Positions 27,092-36,381 are shown, counted from the stretch's first letter. The stretch is DNA of 64,000 nt from Saprospiraceae bacterium (GCA_022842725.1 JALHOZ010000009.1:62001-126000), one strand, 5' to 3'. Program-made: numbers and translations. Notes: generated by a model from the sequence alone, not told the origin.

Positions 27092-28060
27092 TTACATGAT
27101 TCCTTCCCGGATCAGATCATGAATATGTATGACACCTTTGTAGCGGTTTCCTTCCATAACGACCAATTGTGAAATGCTGTTTTTTCGCATCGTGCCCAAA
27201 GCGTCAGCGGCAAGTGCATCCGAAGCAATGGTTTTAGGTAAGCTGTTCATAATATCTTTGGCAGTGACAGAAGAGAGATTTTCTGTATTTTCCAACATTC
27301 TCCGCAAGTCGCCGTCAGTGATCACTCCTTTCATATTTTCATTATCGTCCACGACCACCGTAATACCCAATCTTTTTTTAGATATTTCTACAATAATCCG
27401 TTTTACTGAATCAGACTCATAAACCTTTGGTTTTTCGTTGTGTACATAGATATCGGAGACTTTCAGGTATATTTGTTTTCCGATACTTCCCCCCGGATGG
27501 AATCTGCCGAATGCTTCTTTCGAAAATCCTTTTAATGTCAATAATGCAATGGCCATGGCATCCCCTACAGCCATTTGCAGGGTCGTGCTGGTCGTAGGAG
27601 CCAGATTGTTGGGATCTGCTTCTTTTTCCATAGGCAGCCATACAGGAAAATCGGCTTCCTGATACAAAAAGGAATCTTTGTGAGAAACCAAACCGATGAT
27701 TTTATTACCAAATCCTTTGATCATCGGAACCAATACCTTGATTTCAGGACTATTGCCGCTTTTGGACAAACAAATGACGATATCTTCATTTTTAATGATG
27801 CCCAAGTCTCCGTGAATGGCGTCTGCAGCGTGCATAAACACAGCATTGGTTCCTGTAGAATTAAAAGTAGCAACCATTTTTTGGGCAACAATGGCACTTT
27901 TTCCGATACCTGTGACTACCACACTTCCGGTGCATAAAAATATCTGTTCCACACTTCTGATTAGATTGTCATCCACACTGCGGCTTAAAGCCAATAATGC
28001 ATTTGCTTCCGACAATAAAGTGTCAGTAATTTTTTCCCGGATTATATTTTGATTATTCAA
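27092..28060 (-). CDS. kdsD: Arabinose-5-phosphate isomerase (KpsF/GutQ family)
   Basis: A 322-residue isomerase making D-arabinose 5-phosphate from ribulose 5-phosphate for Kdo and so for lipopolysaccharide. The SIS domain (about 30-170) has VVVTGIGKSAIVAQKM and ICLSKSGNSPEIK. A pair of CBS domains follows (about 200-322), with GVITDGDLRRML. Length and domain order are those of E. coli KdsD. It is divergent from recQ, with a candidate -7 element at 28111-28118 on the minus strand. Confidence 0.92.
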   Translation of the reverse strand: MNNQNIIREKITDTLLSEANALLALSRSVDDNLIRSVEQIFLCTGSVVVTGIGKSAIVAQKMVATFNSTGTNAVFMHAADAIHGDLGIIKNEDIVICLSKSGNSPEIKVLVPMIKGFGNKIIGLVSHKDSFLYQEADFPVWLPMEKEADPNNLAPTTSTTLQMAVGDAMAIALLTLKGFSKEAFGRFHPGGSIGKQIYLKVSDIYVHNEKPKVYESDSVKRIIVEISKKRLGITVVVDDNENMKGVITDGDLRRMLENTENLSSVTAKDIMNSLPKTIASDALAADALGTMRKNSISQLVVMEGNRYKGVIHIHDLIREGIM

Positions 28061-28110
28061 TGGTAAATTGTATTTTTGGCGTCCTTTTAAAAAACGGTCT
28101 TAAAAACGGC

Positions 28111-28118
28111 CAAAATTA
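28111..28118 (-). promoter_or_regulatory. -7 element of kdsD
   Basis: Minus-strand TAATTTTG, perfect to TAnnTTTG, about 50 bp upstream of the kdsD start. Confidence 0.45.
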
Positions 28119-28218
28119 AAACAATTCATCGGGTTTTTTTAAGAAATATTTTTTTGTTTTTCAAAAAAAATCTACAGGTTTTATTTTCGTATACAATAAA
28201 TGTATTATCTTAGAACCT

Positions 28219-28226
28219 TAATTTTG
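28219..28226 (+). promoter_or_regulatory. -7 element of recQ
   Basis: TAATTTTG, perfect to TAnnTTTG, 38 bp ahead of the recQ ATG. The -33 partner is not obvious. Confidence 0.5.
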
Positions 28227-28264
28227 TCTTATGATGAGACCAGAATTTGTAATACTCAATTATC

Positions 28265-30463
28265 ATGTACACTGATCAGGATATTCATGCAGCCTTAAAA
28301 AAATATTTCGGTTTTGAAACCTTCAAAGGGGAACAAAAAGAAATAGTAAGAAGCGTTTTACAAAAAGAAAATACTTTTGTGATTATGCCGACAGGCGGTG
28401 GCAAATCATTGTGTTACCAACTTCCTGCCATGATGATGGAAGGAACAGCAATCATCATTTCTCCATTGATTGCTTTGATGAAAAATCAGGTGGATTCTAT
28501 CAGAGGATACAGTCAGGAAGACAATATTGCCAGTTTTTTGAATTCATCTCTGAACAAAACACAGATGAATGATGTCAAAGCGGAAATATCTTCCGGAAAA
28601 ACAAAAATGTTGTTTATTGCTCCGGAAACACTCACTAAAGACGAAAATATCGACTTTTTTCAAAAATCCAATATTTCTTTTGTAGCCGTCGACGAAGCAC
28701 ATTGTATTTCAGAATGGGGCCACGATTTCAGACCGGAATACCGCAGGATCAGAACGATGATTTCAGCGATCAATGAAAATATTCCCATCATCGCTTTGAC
28801 AGCCACAGCCACGCCAAAAGTCCAGACTGATATTATCAAAAGTCTCGAGATGAAGGAGGTCAACATATTTGTTTCTTCTTTCAACAGGGACAATCTGTAT
28901 TACGAAATACGTCCTAAGGTCAACAAAGACCAAACGATCAAAAATATCATCCAGTTCATCAAAACATCCGGAAGTAAATCCGGGATTATCTACGTACAGG
29001 CCAGAAAAAGTACCGAAGATATTGCTCAGGTTTTGAATGTCAATGGCATCAAAGCAGCCGCTTATCACGCCGGTCTCGATGCCAAAATACGAACCAAAGT
29101 TCAGGATGATTTTCTCATGGAAGAAGTGGAGGTTATTGTGGCCACCATCGCATTTGGTATGGGTATCGACAAACCGGATGTTCGTTTTGTAATCCATTAC
29201 GACATGCCCAAAAGTATTGAGAATTACTACCAGGAAACCGGAAGAGGAGGGCGTGACGGACTGAAAGGAGATTGCCTCGCATTTTATACATACAAAGATA
29301 TCCTCAAACTCGAAAAATTTCTCAGAGACAAACCGGTAGCCGAAAGGGAATTGTCCGCACAACTCATGGAAGAGGTCATTGCTTACGCAGAAACAAGTTC
29401 TTGCAGACGTAAGTTTTTATTGCACTATTTTGGTGAAGAATATGATGATACCAAGTGCAGTAACATGTGTGATAATTGTAAATACCCTAAGGAAAAAGTA
29501 GAGGTCAGTGACATGATGGCCCTCGCCCTGAAGTGTATAACACAGCTGAACGAAAACTATACCGTCAAAATTCTGATAGAATTTGTGATGGGTGTTGCCA
29601 GCAAAGAAATGAAAGATTTTAAGTTTGATAAACTTCCCCTTTTCGGAAAAGGAAAAGAAAAAGATGAACTTTACTGGCATACCATCTTCAGGCAGGCTAT
29701 ACTCCATGATTTGATTTATAAAGAAATCGAACAATATGGTATACTGAAACTGACAGAAGCAGGTCATGCTTTTATCAAAAAACCAACCTCTGTCATGATA
29801 CCACTCAACAGAGATTTTTCTGTCAAAGAAGAATTTGATGCTGAAGGAATGGGTGGTGGAGGAGCCGCATTGGACGAAACTTTGGTCACACTGTTAAAAG
29901 ATTTAAGAAAGGCAGAAGCCAAAAGAGTTAATGTACAACCTTGGGTGGTTTTTTCAGAACCTTCCCTGCAAGAAATGGCGACCTATTATCCCATTTCGAT
30001 GGAAGATATGAAAAAAATTGCCGGCGTCAGCGAAGGTAAAGCCATAAAGTTTGGTAAACCTTTTATTGAGCTGATCAAAAAATATGTCGAAGAAAATGAA
30101 ATCGACAGACCAACGGAAGTTGTCATCAAACAGGTAGCTAATAAATCTAAATACAAAGTGACCATCATCCAGTCTATTGACCGGAAAATGCCTTTTGAGG
30201 ATATAGCCAGAAACGTCGAGATGAAATTCGGAGAGTTGTTATACGAACTAAATAACATAGCGGATGGCGGCACAAAACTCAATATCAATTATCAACTGAA
30301 AGACAGAATTGATGATGAAATCCTGGAAGAAATATTTGATTATTTTAAAAGTGCCAAAACAGATTCTGTGGAAGATGCCATCAGAGCACTTTCGCAGGAT
30401 GATATCACCGAAGAAGAAGTATTGTTGGGTCGACTTAAATTTTTGTGTGATATAGCCAATTAA
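28265..30463 (+). CDS. recQ: ATP-dependent DNA helicase RecQ
   Basis: A 3'-5' DNA helicase of 732 residues acting in recombination and fork repair. Walker A MPTGGGKSLCYQ has K47 and the DEAH box is D143-E-A-H146. Helicase C motifs (YYQETGRGGRDG), a zinc-binding subdomain (CRRKFLLHYFGEE..CSNMCDNC), a winged-helix RQC domain and a C-terminal HRDC-like region (PWVVFSEPSLQEMATYYP) follow in order. The length is above E. coli RecQ (about 610) because of an extra C-terminal segment of about 110 residues, common in Bacteroidota. aroQ follows 3 bp later. Confidence 0.95.
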   Translation: MYTDQDIHAALKKYFGFETFKGEQKEIVRSVLQKENTFVIMPTGGGKSLCYQLPAMMMEGTAIIISPLIALMKNQVDSIRGYSQEDNIASFLNSSLNKTQMNDVKAEISSGKTKMLFIAPETLTKDENIDFFQKSNISFVAVDEAHCISEWGHDFRPEYRRIRTMISAINENIPIIALTATATPKVQTDIIKSLEMKEVNIFVSSFNRDNLYYEIRPKVNKDQTIKNIIQFIKTSGSKSGIIYVQARKSTEDIAQVLNVNGIKAAAYHAGLDAKIRTKVQDDFLMEEVEVIVATIAFGMGIDKPDVRFVIHYDMPKSIENYYQETGRGGRDGLKGDCLAFYTYKDILKLEKFLRDKPVAERELSAQLMEEVIAYAETSSCRRKFLLHYFGEEYDDTKCSNMCDNCKYPKEKVEVSDMMALALKCITQLNENYTVKILIEFVMGVASKEMKDFKFDKLPLFGKGKEKDELYWHTIFRQAILHDLIYKEIEQYGILKLTEAGHAFIKKPTSVMIPLNRDFSVKEEFDAEGMGGGGAALDETLVTLLKDLRKAEAKRVNVQPWVVFSEPSLQEMATYYPISMEDMKKIAGVSEGKAIKFGKPFIELIKKYVEENEIDRPTEVVIKQVANKSKYKVTIIQSIDRKMPFEDIARNVEMKFGELLYELNNIADGGTKLNINYQLKDRIDDEILEEIFDYFKSAKTDSVEDAIRALSQDDITEEEVLLGRLKFLCDIAN

Positions 30464-30466
30464 TCT

Positions 30467-30916
30467 ATGGTACAGATCATTATCATCAATGGACCCAACC
30501 TCAATCTGTTAGGTGTCCGGCAACCTGAAATTTACGGAAATACGCGTTTTGAAGATTATTTTGACAATCTGGAATCTTTATTTCCCGATTATAACCTGCA
30601 TTATTACCAATCCAATCATGAAGGAGATATCCTGGACAAATTGCATCAGGTGGGTTTCAGATATGATGGTATCATCCTGAATGCAGGTGGTTTTACCCAT
30701 ACTTCCGTGGCGATAGCCGATGCATTGAGAGCTATCAGCACACCGGTCATAGAAGTACATATCAGTGATATCTATAAAAGAGAACCTTTCCGTCAAACCA
30801 ATTATATCAAAGAATCCAGCATTCACAGCATTATCGGAAAAGGATTGGATGGTTACAGAGAAGCCATCGAATATTTCAAACTCGAAGTTTTTCCGAAAAA
30901 AGATAGTAAAAAGTAA
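30467..30916 (+). CDS. aroQ: 3-dehydroquinate dehydratase, type II
   Basis: A 149-residue enzyme of the shikimate pathway converting 3-dehydroquinate to 3-dehydroshikimate. The family start IIINGPNLNLLGVRQPEIYG carries the catalytic Tyr region, YYQSNHEGDILDKLH is the second motif, and LNAGGFTHTSVAIADAL and VEVHISDIYKREPFR (catalytic His and substrate Arg) complete the site. It is immediately behind recQ and likely shares its transcript, although the functions are unrelated. Confidence 0.95.
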   Translation: MVQIIIINGPNLNLLGVRQPEIYGNTRFEDYFDNLESLFPDYNLHYYQSNHEGDILDKLHQVGFRYDGIILNAGGFTHTSVAIADALRAISTPVIEVHISDIYKREPFRQTNYIKESSIHSIIGKGLDGYREAIEYFKLEVFPKKDSKK

Positions 30917-31025
30917 TAATCATCTCTTTATCTGCTATAATATTTAAAGATACAGAATGTTTGACGAATATTTTACGCTAATATCAATTTAAAACCACAT
31001 TTTAAATATATAAATATTTTTTAAT

Positions 31026-32021
31026 ATGAAAACTGTGCTTTCAGCCATTCAACCCACAGGATATATGCATTTGGGCAATTATTTCGGAGCTGTCTCCAAT
31101 TGGGTCAGGCTGCAGGAATCCTATAAATGTTTTTACGGTGTGGTGGATTATCACGCAATGACCATGCCTTTTGACGTCAAAAAATTGCGCAATAATACCT
31201 GGGAACTCATTACCAATCTGATGGCTTGTGGTGTCAAAGCTGAAAATCTGTTTATACAGTCTATGGTGCCGGAACATACCGAACTGGCATGGATTTTACA
31301 ATGTTATGCTTCTTATGGTCAGGCGATGAGGATGACGCAGTTTAAAGATAAAAGTACGGATCGCGACACCGGCAAAGACGATTTTGTTTCTGTGGGTTTA
31401 TTCACCTATCCGGTACTTCAGGCAGCAGATATCCTGATTTACAGAGCAGATTATGTTCCGATAGGCAAGGATCAGGAACAACACCTCGAACTCACCCGCG
31501 ACATAGCACAAAGGTTTAATCATCTCGTTGGCAAAGAGTATTTTGTTATGCCTGAATCATTGTATACGGAAACGCCTAAAATCCGTTCTACCGCAGACCC
31601 TTCCAAAAAAATGAGTAAATCTGCAGGTGAAAAACATTATATCAACCTTTTTGCTGAGGAAGAAACCTTGCGTCGACAAATCAAAAGTGCAGTGACGGAT
31701 ACCGGCGAAGCCGGTGATACAATGTCCGAAGGTGTGGAAAATCTTTTTCTCCTCATTAAGGCAAGTGGAAATCAGGAAGGGTATAATGGATTGATGGACG
31801 CTTATAAGGCACAAAATTTGAAATATTCAGAATTGAAGCAGGTGACCGCTGATTCATTATGGTCCATGATGAAACCCATTCAGGAGTATAAAAAAGAGAT
31901 CAACGAAGATAAAAAAAGAATCAAAGACCAAATCAAAGAATCCTCAGCCGAAATCAGAAAAGTTGCAGGGGAAACCCTTCGGGAAGTTAAAGATTTGGTG
32001 GGATTGCTTCAGGCCAGATAG
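31026..32021 (+). CDS. trpS: Tryptophanyl-tRNA synthetase
   Basis: A class I aminoacyl-tRNA synthetase of 331 residues charging tRNA-Trp. The N-terminal IQPTGYMHLGNYFGA holds the HIGH-type motif (H-L-G-N), and KKMSKSAG the KMSKS loop (K195-S199). DILIYRADYVPIGKDQEQHLEL is the typical substrate-binding stretch. Length is normal. An AT-rich leader of about 110 bp precedes it; no T-box or other leader structure is evident. Confidence 0.95.
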   Translation: MKTVLSAIQPTGYMHLGNYFGAVSNWVRLQESYKCFYGVVDYHAMTMPFDVKKLRNNTWELITNLMACGVKAENLFIQSMVPEHTELAWILQCYASYGQAMRMTQFKDKSTDRDTGKDDFVSVGLFTYPVLQAADILIYRADYVPIGKDQEQHLELTRDIAQRFNHLVGKEYFVMPESLYTETPKIRSTADPSKKMSKSAGEKHYINLFAEEETLRRQIKSAVTDTGEAGDTMSEGVENLFLLIKASGNQEGYNGLMDAYKAQNLKYSELKQVTADSLWSMMKPIQEYKKEINEDKKRIKDQIKESSAEIRKVAGETLREVKDLVGLLQAR

Positions 32022-32187
32022 CCCTCTGCCTATATAAATGCTGGGTTTACAGGTAGTAGTGGATAAATATTTTTTGGTTGGAATGGAATCTTTTATAACA
32101 TGAATTTTGTATTCACTCCTTTTGGCAAAGTTGTTTTGTCGGGGATCCGGGATGTAGTACCATTTCGGTCAGCATGTTAGAAATGGA

Positions 32188-32583
32188 TCAGAGAACCACC
32201 TGGCACTTTACCAATTCGTTGCCTAAACCGTCTTCAGTAAGATAAAACCAAAATTCATTTTTATCAAGCCGGACAATTTCAAGTGAAGTTACTCCACCGT
32301 CGTAGATGATTTCCAAAACTTCATTTTCTTCTGTCCAATTCCACGTTGCATTTTCAATATCGGGATATTCTTCGTCGTCATCATATGTCAATACTTTTCC
32401 GTTTTCAAAAAACTCAACATATTTCACATCATAATCCGTAATTTCATAAGGTGTGTCATCCACACTAATGATTTCCCATTTTTTAAAGAGGTACAAATTC
32501 GTTTTTTCGTTATCACATGAAAATGGAATCAATAAAAATGCTGACAACAAAGCTAAAGGAATATATATTCTGAATGCGCTCAT
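32188..32583 (-). CDS. Small lipoprotein, lipocalin-like
   Basis: A 131-residue lipoprotein. Its signal ends in a lipobox-like IPFSC (Cys 23). The mature part (YLFKKWEIISVDDTPYEI, EFFENGKVLTYDDDEE, ATWNWTEENEVLEIIYDG) has the W-x-h strand pattern of Bacteroidota lipocalin-like domains. The function is unknown. It begins 18 bp downstream of the PKD-like gene on the same strand, so they may be co-transcribed. Confidence 0.6.
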   Translation of the reverse strand: MSAFRIYIPLALLSAFLLIPFSCDNEKTNLYLFKKWEIISVDDTPYEITDYDVKYVEFFENGKVLTYDDDEEYPDIENATWNWTEENEVLEIIYDGGVTSLEIVRLDKNEFWFYLTEDGLGNELVKCQVVL

Positions 32584-32601
32584 ATTTCTTGTTTTGTAAA
32601 G

Positions 32602-33075
32602 TTAAAACTTTATCAATTTTTGTGTTTTGACTTCGTCATTTGACATTACTTTGAGTATGTCAGGGTTTTTGCTTTTCCAGAATCCATTAAAAGGAAAATT
32701 TGGCAAGGTCATGGTCGAACTTTCGCAAAAAGAGGTCGAAGGCAGTTTTGCGGACTTACCATCGATGAGGTTTATGCTGTGTGTTGCTGTATTACCGTTC
32801 ACATCAGTTACGGTTACGGTGTATGTACCGGGCGTAGTGATTTGTTGAGTTGGTGTCACAGAACCTACAGACCATAAAAATTGGACAGCTTTGGGTGACA
32901 CCGCGGTCATGGTCGTTCCACTTTCGTCACAAATGACCCTATCTCCGGTTATAGTAACCGTAAGGGAATCGCCCGTTGGTACAGACGTACGAATACCTGC
33001 CAATGCCTGCCCGGAAAAAATTACAATTGCCAATAGTGTAATAAATATTGAGGTTTTTTGCGTGTTTGTGATCAT
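32602..33075 (-). CDS. Exported protein with a PKD/Ig-like domain
   Basis: A 157-residue protein with a signal peptide (MITNTQKTSIFITLLAIVIFSGQALAG). The middle (VQFLWSVGSVTPTQQITTPG, then TYTVTVTDVNGNTATHSINL) is one PKD-like beta-sandwich repeat as found in Bacteroidota adhesins and gliding proteins. The tail (STMTLPNFPFNGFWKSKNPD..) has no T9SS signal. A free-standing single PKD unit is unusual, and this may be the remnant of a longer protein, though no broken frame is seen. Confidence 0.55.
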   Translation of the reverse strand: MITNTQKTSIFITLLAIVIFSGQALAGIRTSVPTGDSLTVTITGDRVICDESGTTMTAVSPKAVQFLWSVGSVTPTQQITTPGTYTVTVTDVNGNTATHSINLIDGKSAKLPSTSFCESSTMTLPNFPFNGFWKSKNPDILKVMSNDEVKTQKLIKF

Positions 33076-33095
33076 ATAATTCTTATTATAAAGGA

Positions 33096-33103
33096 CAAAT
33101 ATA
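33096..33103 (-). promoter_or_regulatory. -7 element of the PKD-like gene
   Basis: Minus-strand TATATTTG, perfect to TAnnTTTG, 20 bp upstream of the start codon. Confidence 0.45.
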
Positions 33104-33416
33104 TTATATTTTATTATAATATGTACTTGTTTTTATTAAAATATTTTAAAATATGACACAAAAAATCAATAAAACCCCTTCCGGCGTAATAATTTTCTGA
33201 GTAAAAGCTTTGTATCCAAAATAATATTCAGCTTTGTTTTTCTAACATTCCGGATATTTTCTCCCGCTAATTTTCCCCAAAAAAGAATGTATTGTTTTCA
33301 CAGAATCTATAAAAAAAAAACATCATATTTGATGTCAAACATAAGTCCCTGACCTGAAAGTAACCTACAAATTATTTTTTATATTGAACCTCTTAATCAG
33401 GTATTTATACGCTGTT

Positions 33417-33443
33417 TATACTTTTGCCCGTAGTATACTTTTG
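33417..33443 (+). promoter_or_regulatory. Two tandem -7 elements
   Basis: TATACTTTTG occurs at 33417-33426 and again at 33434-33443; both contain TAnnTTTG. The second has a -33-like TTTA at 33415-33418. It lies 27 bp ahead of the ATG at 33471. Confidence 0.45.
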
Positions 33444-33470
33444 TGCTTTTTAAACCTCAAAATTAAATTT

Positions 33471-34004
33471 ATGGCTTCAAATGTTCCTTTGACCATTCAG
33501 ACCGTAGTGTGGAATGGCGCTTTTTCGGACAACAGTTATTTGGTAATGGGTAATAGCGGGTATAATCCTCCCGGTGGTGTGACCTTAGTCAATGTATATT
33601 GGGCATTGGTGGTAGACAGAAGTAATCTGAATGTTGTTGAAAATTTTACTTTTACGGACAATCAAAATGTTCCTTCTCAATTGACTCCTTATCTCAGCAA
33701 CAGCAATTACATGTTGATTCTTACGACCTCAAGATTGCAGTCCAACAACCTTCCTGCCGGAAACTTATATCAGTTTCTTATGGGAATGGGTGCAGGAAGT
33801 GCTTTATTGAGCCTTGAACAAATTTATGCAACATTGAGCTGCGGCACCTGGGGGAATATGGCCTACACTTTGGTGTCAGTTTTGGACGGATCCGGAGGAA
33901 TAGAATTCAGCGACTATAACTTTAATATCGTAGCGTATCCTATTCAACTGATGCCTGTCACAGTGGGAACTTCCGTTTTGTACACACCGGTGAATTTGTT
34001 TTGA
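33471..34004 (+). CDS. Unknown protein, possibly ILEI/PANDER-like fold
   Basis: A 177-residue protein without a signal peptide. The ATG at 33471 (MASNVPLTIQTVV) is chosen since the promoter-like repeat lies between it and the earlier in-frame ATG. I do not recognise the family with certainty. The order VYWALVVDRSNLNVVENFTF, then a YMLILTTSRLQS strand, a helix with GAGSAL, and CGTWGNMAYTLVSVLDGSGG resembles the ILEI/PANDER-like (FAM3) domain, where a GS-x-x-L helix precedes an SWAxIGxxG strand. This is pattern resemblance only. The stop codon overlaps the start of the following glycosyltransferase, so the two proteins probably work together. Confidence 0.5.
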   Translation: MASNVPLTIQTVVWNGAFSDNSYLVMGNSGYNPPGGVTLVNVYWALVVDRSNLNVVENFTFTDNQNVPSQLTPYLSNSNYMLILTTSRLQSNNLPAGNLYQFLMGMGAGSALLSLEQIYATLSCGTWGNMAYTLVSVLDGSGGIEFSDYNFNIVAYPIQLMPVTVGTSVLYTPVNLF

Positions 34005-35248
34005 ACCCGGAGATAAAAAACGACAATAAACCAACTGTTCTGGCAGTTGGTTTATTTGTTTTCGGATTTAGTTTTACCCGGGTTTTTGAGTTTTTGTTTG
34101 AACATCTTTCTGTTGATTTTGATATACATTGGCTGGGCATAGGGTACAAAGGAGAAGTCATCCGACACAAACATTATACGTTATATCCATCAAATACGCA
34201 AGGAGGAGATGTTTACGGTGCTTACGGTGCAGCTGCTTTGGCGACAGAATTAGATGTACAATCCGTTTTGTTGCTTAATGACTTTTTTATGTTAAAAAAC
34301 TACGCTGCGGCATGGACACCGCTCAAAAAAAGAGGTATTAAACTGGTCGCATATGTTCCGATGGATGGTAGTTTTATCGTTGAAAATGAAGTGAAAGACG
34401 CCTTTTTTTTAGATGAGTTGGTTTTGTATCATCAAGGTGCGGTAAATGATATTCGAAGTACCATAAACAAATATTTTGACCATCATCCGGAGGAACGAAA
34501 TAAAATTCCGAAGTTAACATCATGTTATCATGGTATTGACCTCAGGCTTTTTTCACCTCCTCCCTCATCTGAGGACAAAATGGAGTTGAAGAAAAAACTG
34601 TTTCCGGTGGATGAAGCGGAAGGTGCTGTTTTTATGCTCAATGCCAACCGGTACAATGAAAGAAAAAACCTTAAGGCAACCATCGATGCTTTTGTTTTGG
34701 CAAAACCAGCTTGTAAAGTGCCGGTTTTTCTTGTTTTGCATACTCCCAACATGAATGAAGTCAAAACCAAAGAAATCCAAAAGTTGATCAACGAAAGTGG
34801 ATACAGTGATTTTATCCTGCTCAATCCGGTAGGTGAACAATATTGTGATGATTCAACGCTGGCTGATTTGTATCGTGCCTGTGATATAGGTATAAATACG
34901 AGTTACGGCGAAGGGTGGGGATTGATCAGTTTTGAACACGCTGCCTGCGGTGCCGCCCAGATTGTACCGGATCACACTTGTCCTGGAGAAATTTGGAAGG
35001 AGGTGGGTTTGATAACCCCGGTTAAGGAAGAAATTAGGTTGGACACAAGCCCGTTTCTTATGTTTGGAATAGATACGGTACGTTTAAGCGAACAAATAAT
35101 TTCGCTTGTCAGTGACCATAATATGTTGGAAATGGTATCTGAAAAATGTCTGAAGCATGCAGCGAATCCGGCATTCAGATGGGAAACTATAGCAAAACAA
35201 TGGAAAAACATTTTGGAAAATCCGTTGATTCGTCATCGGGAAGATTGA
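34001..35248 (+). CDS. Glycosyltransferase, GT-B fold (family 4-like)
   Basis: A 415-residue enzyme. The frame opens at a TTG that overlaps the TGA stop of the previous gene (TTGA); there is no ATG before the first beta-strand TVLAVGLFVFGFSFTRVFEF. FDIHWLGIGYKG fits the N-terminal Rossmann domain, and the C-terminal domain has NANRYNERKNLKATIDAF and the nucleotide-sugar motif SYGEGWGLISFEHAACGAAQ with the usual E-x7-E spacing. It probably transfers a sugar from a nucleotide donor to a protein or glycan. A perfect 13-bp hairpin lies 24 nt into the coding region. Sugar and acceptor are unknown. Confidence 0.8.
   Translation: MNPEIKNDNKPTVLAVGLFVFGFSFTRVFEFLFEHLSVDFDIHWLGIGYKGEVIRHKHYTLYPSNTQGGDVYGAYGAAALATELDVQSVLLLNDFFMLKNYAAAWTPLKKRGIKLVAYVPMDGSFIVENEVKDAFFLDELVLYHQGAVNDIRSTINKYFDHHPEERNKIPKLTSCYHGIDLRLFSPPPSSEDKMELKKKLFPVDEAEGAVFMLNANRYNERKNLKATIDAFVLAKPACKVPVFLVLHTPNMNEVKTKEIQKLINESGYSDFILLNPVGEQYCDDSTLADLYRACDIGINTSYGEGWGLISFEHAACGAAQIVPDHTCPGEIWKEVGLITPVKEEIRLDTSPFLMFGIDTVRLSEQIISLVSDHNMLEMVSEKCLKHAANPAFRWETIAKQWKNILENPLIRHRED
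34025..34056 (+). other. Perfect 13-bp hairpin inside the 5' end of the glycosyltransferase gene
   Basis: AATAAACCAACTG (34025-34037) is followed after TTCTGG by its exact reverse complement (34044-34056) and a T-rich tract. It looks like a terminator of the upstream gene but lies within the reading frame of the next one, so it may attenuate or couple the pair. Confidence 0.7.
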
Positions 35249-35418
35249 TCAAATCGTGAGTGTTTACGATGTATATTCTAAAATTTCTGTTCCAGATTAT
35301 ATCTTGTAACTGACCGGGTATTGTTACTTTTTGATAAGAAATGCGGTTTTTCGAATAACAAAAATTTTAAGATGTATGAAATTGAATACTTGCATAAAAC
35401 ACCATCGCAAAACAAAGT

Positions 35419-36381
35419 TTAACGGATCTTTAGAATCACATTTCCTGTTTTTTGACCGGTTTCAACATAACGGTATGCTTCCACGATATCATCCAGATCA
35501 TAAATTCTGTCGATGACAGGCAAAAAACTTCGGTCAGCTACCCGGTCAGCCAGAAATTCTATATCTGATTTTGACGTAACCGGTATGGGAAACAAGATTC
35601 TTCTACCGCCACGTATTTTGCCCCATATCGCACGCCATACATTTTCACCGTTTTTTCCTAATTCCGTGGAAATGTAAACACCGTTTTCCTGTAAGAGGGC
35701 TTTACAAACACCGAAAGAAGATTTGCCCACTGCATCAAATACCAAATGATATTTTTCATTCCATTTTGTAAAATCTTCCTTCTGGTAGTCTATGACCACA
35801 TCAGCACCGAGATTTTGAATCAGGCTAACATTTTGTGAATTTACCACAGCTACAACCCGAACCCCAAAATATTTTAACAGTTGAACAGCTGCACTACCGA
35901 TGGCTCCGGTTGCTCCGTAGACCAAAGCAGTTTGCCCTTTTTGAATGCCTGAAGCACGTATGTTGGTCAAAGCATAATGGGCACCTTCTGAAATCGATGC
36001 GGCCATTTCAAATGAAATTCCATCAGGTATTTTTGCAATAGCATCCGTATTTTTCACCACCATATACTCTGCATGTCCTCCAAAACGTTCGTCGTTATAT
36101 CCAAACACCGCTTCTCCGACTTCAAAACCATATGTTTCTGTTCCTTTGGATTCTATGATACCTGCAAATTCACAACCAAGTACCTGATATTTCGGTTTCA
36201 ACAGTCCACTCCAGAATCGTGACACAACGTACTCAGCACTTCGAAATCCGGATTCCGTTCTGTTGACAGTGGAGTTATATACCCTGATCAGATATTCATC
36301 TGCGGAAGGGACAGGTTTTGGAATTTCGGAAACCGAAACAACTTCCGGAGGTCCGTACTTTTTGTAAATGGCTGCTTTCAT
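35419..36381 (-). CDS. NAD(P)-dependent medium-chain dehydrogenase (quinone oxidoreductase-like)
   Basis: An MDR-family oxidoreductase of 320 residues from the ATG at 36381 (MKAAIYKKYGPPEVV). GroES-like domain first, with NSTVNRTESGFR and GCEFAGIIESKG; then a Rossmann domain with ALVYGATGAIGSAAVQLLKYF. The structural and catalytic zinc cysteines of alcohol dehydrogenases are absent, so this is a zinc-free quinone-reductase-like or enone-reductase member using NADPH. It is monocistronic, and neighbours give no clue to the substrate. Confidence 0.85.
   Translation of the reverse strand: MKAAIYKKYGPPEVVSVSEIPKPVPSADEYLIRVYNSTVNRTESGFRSAEYVVSRFWSGLLKPKYQVLGCEFAGIIESKGTETYGFEVGEAVFGYNDERFGGHAEYMVVKNTDAIAKIPDGISFEMAASISEGAHYALTNIRASGIQKGQTALVYGATGAIGSAAVQLLKYFGVRVVAVVNSQNVSLIQNLGADVVIDYQKEDFTKWNEKYHLVFDAVGKSSFGVCKALLQENGVYISTELGKNGENVWRAIWGKIRGGRRILFPIPVTSKSDIEFLADRVADRSFLPVIDRIYDLDDIVEAYRYVETGQKTGNVILKIR

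Noticed and set aside
28763-29362. Minus-strand frame of 199 codons
   Set aside because: Lies wholly inside recQ, which has all helicase motifs; no family features.
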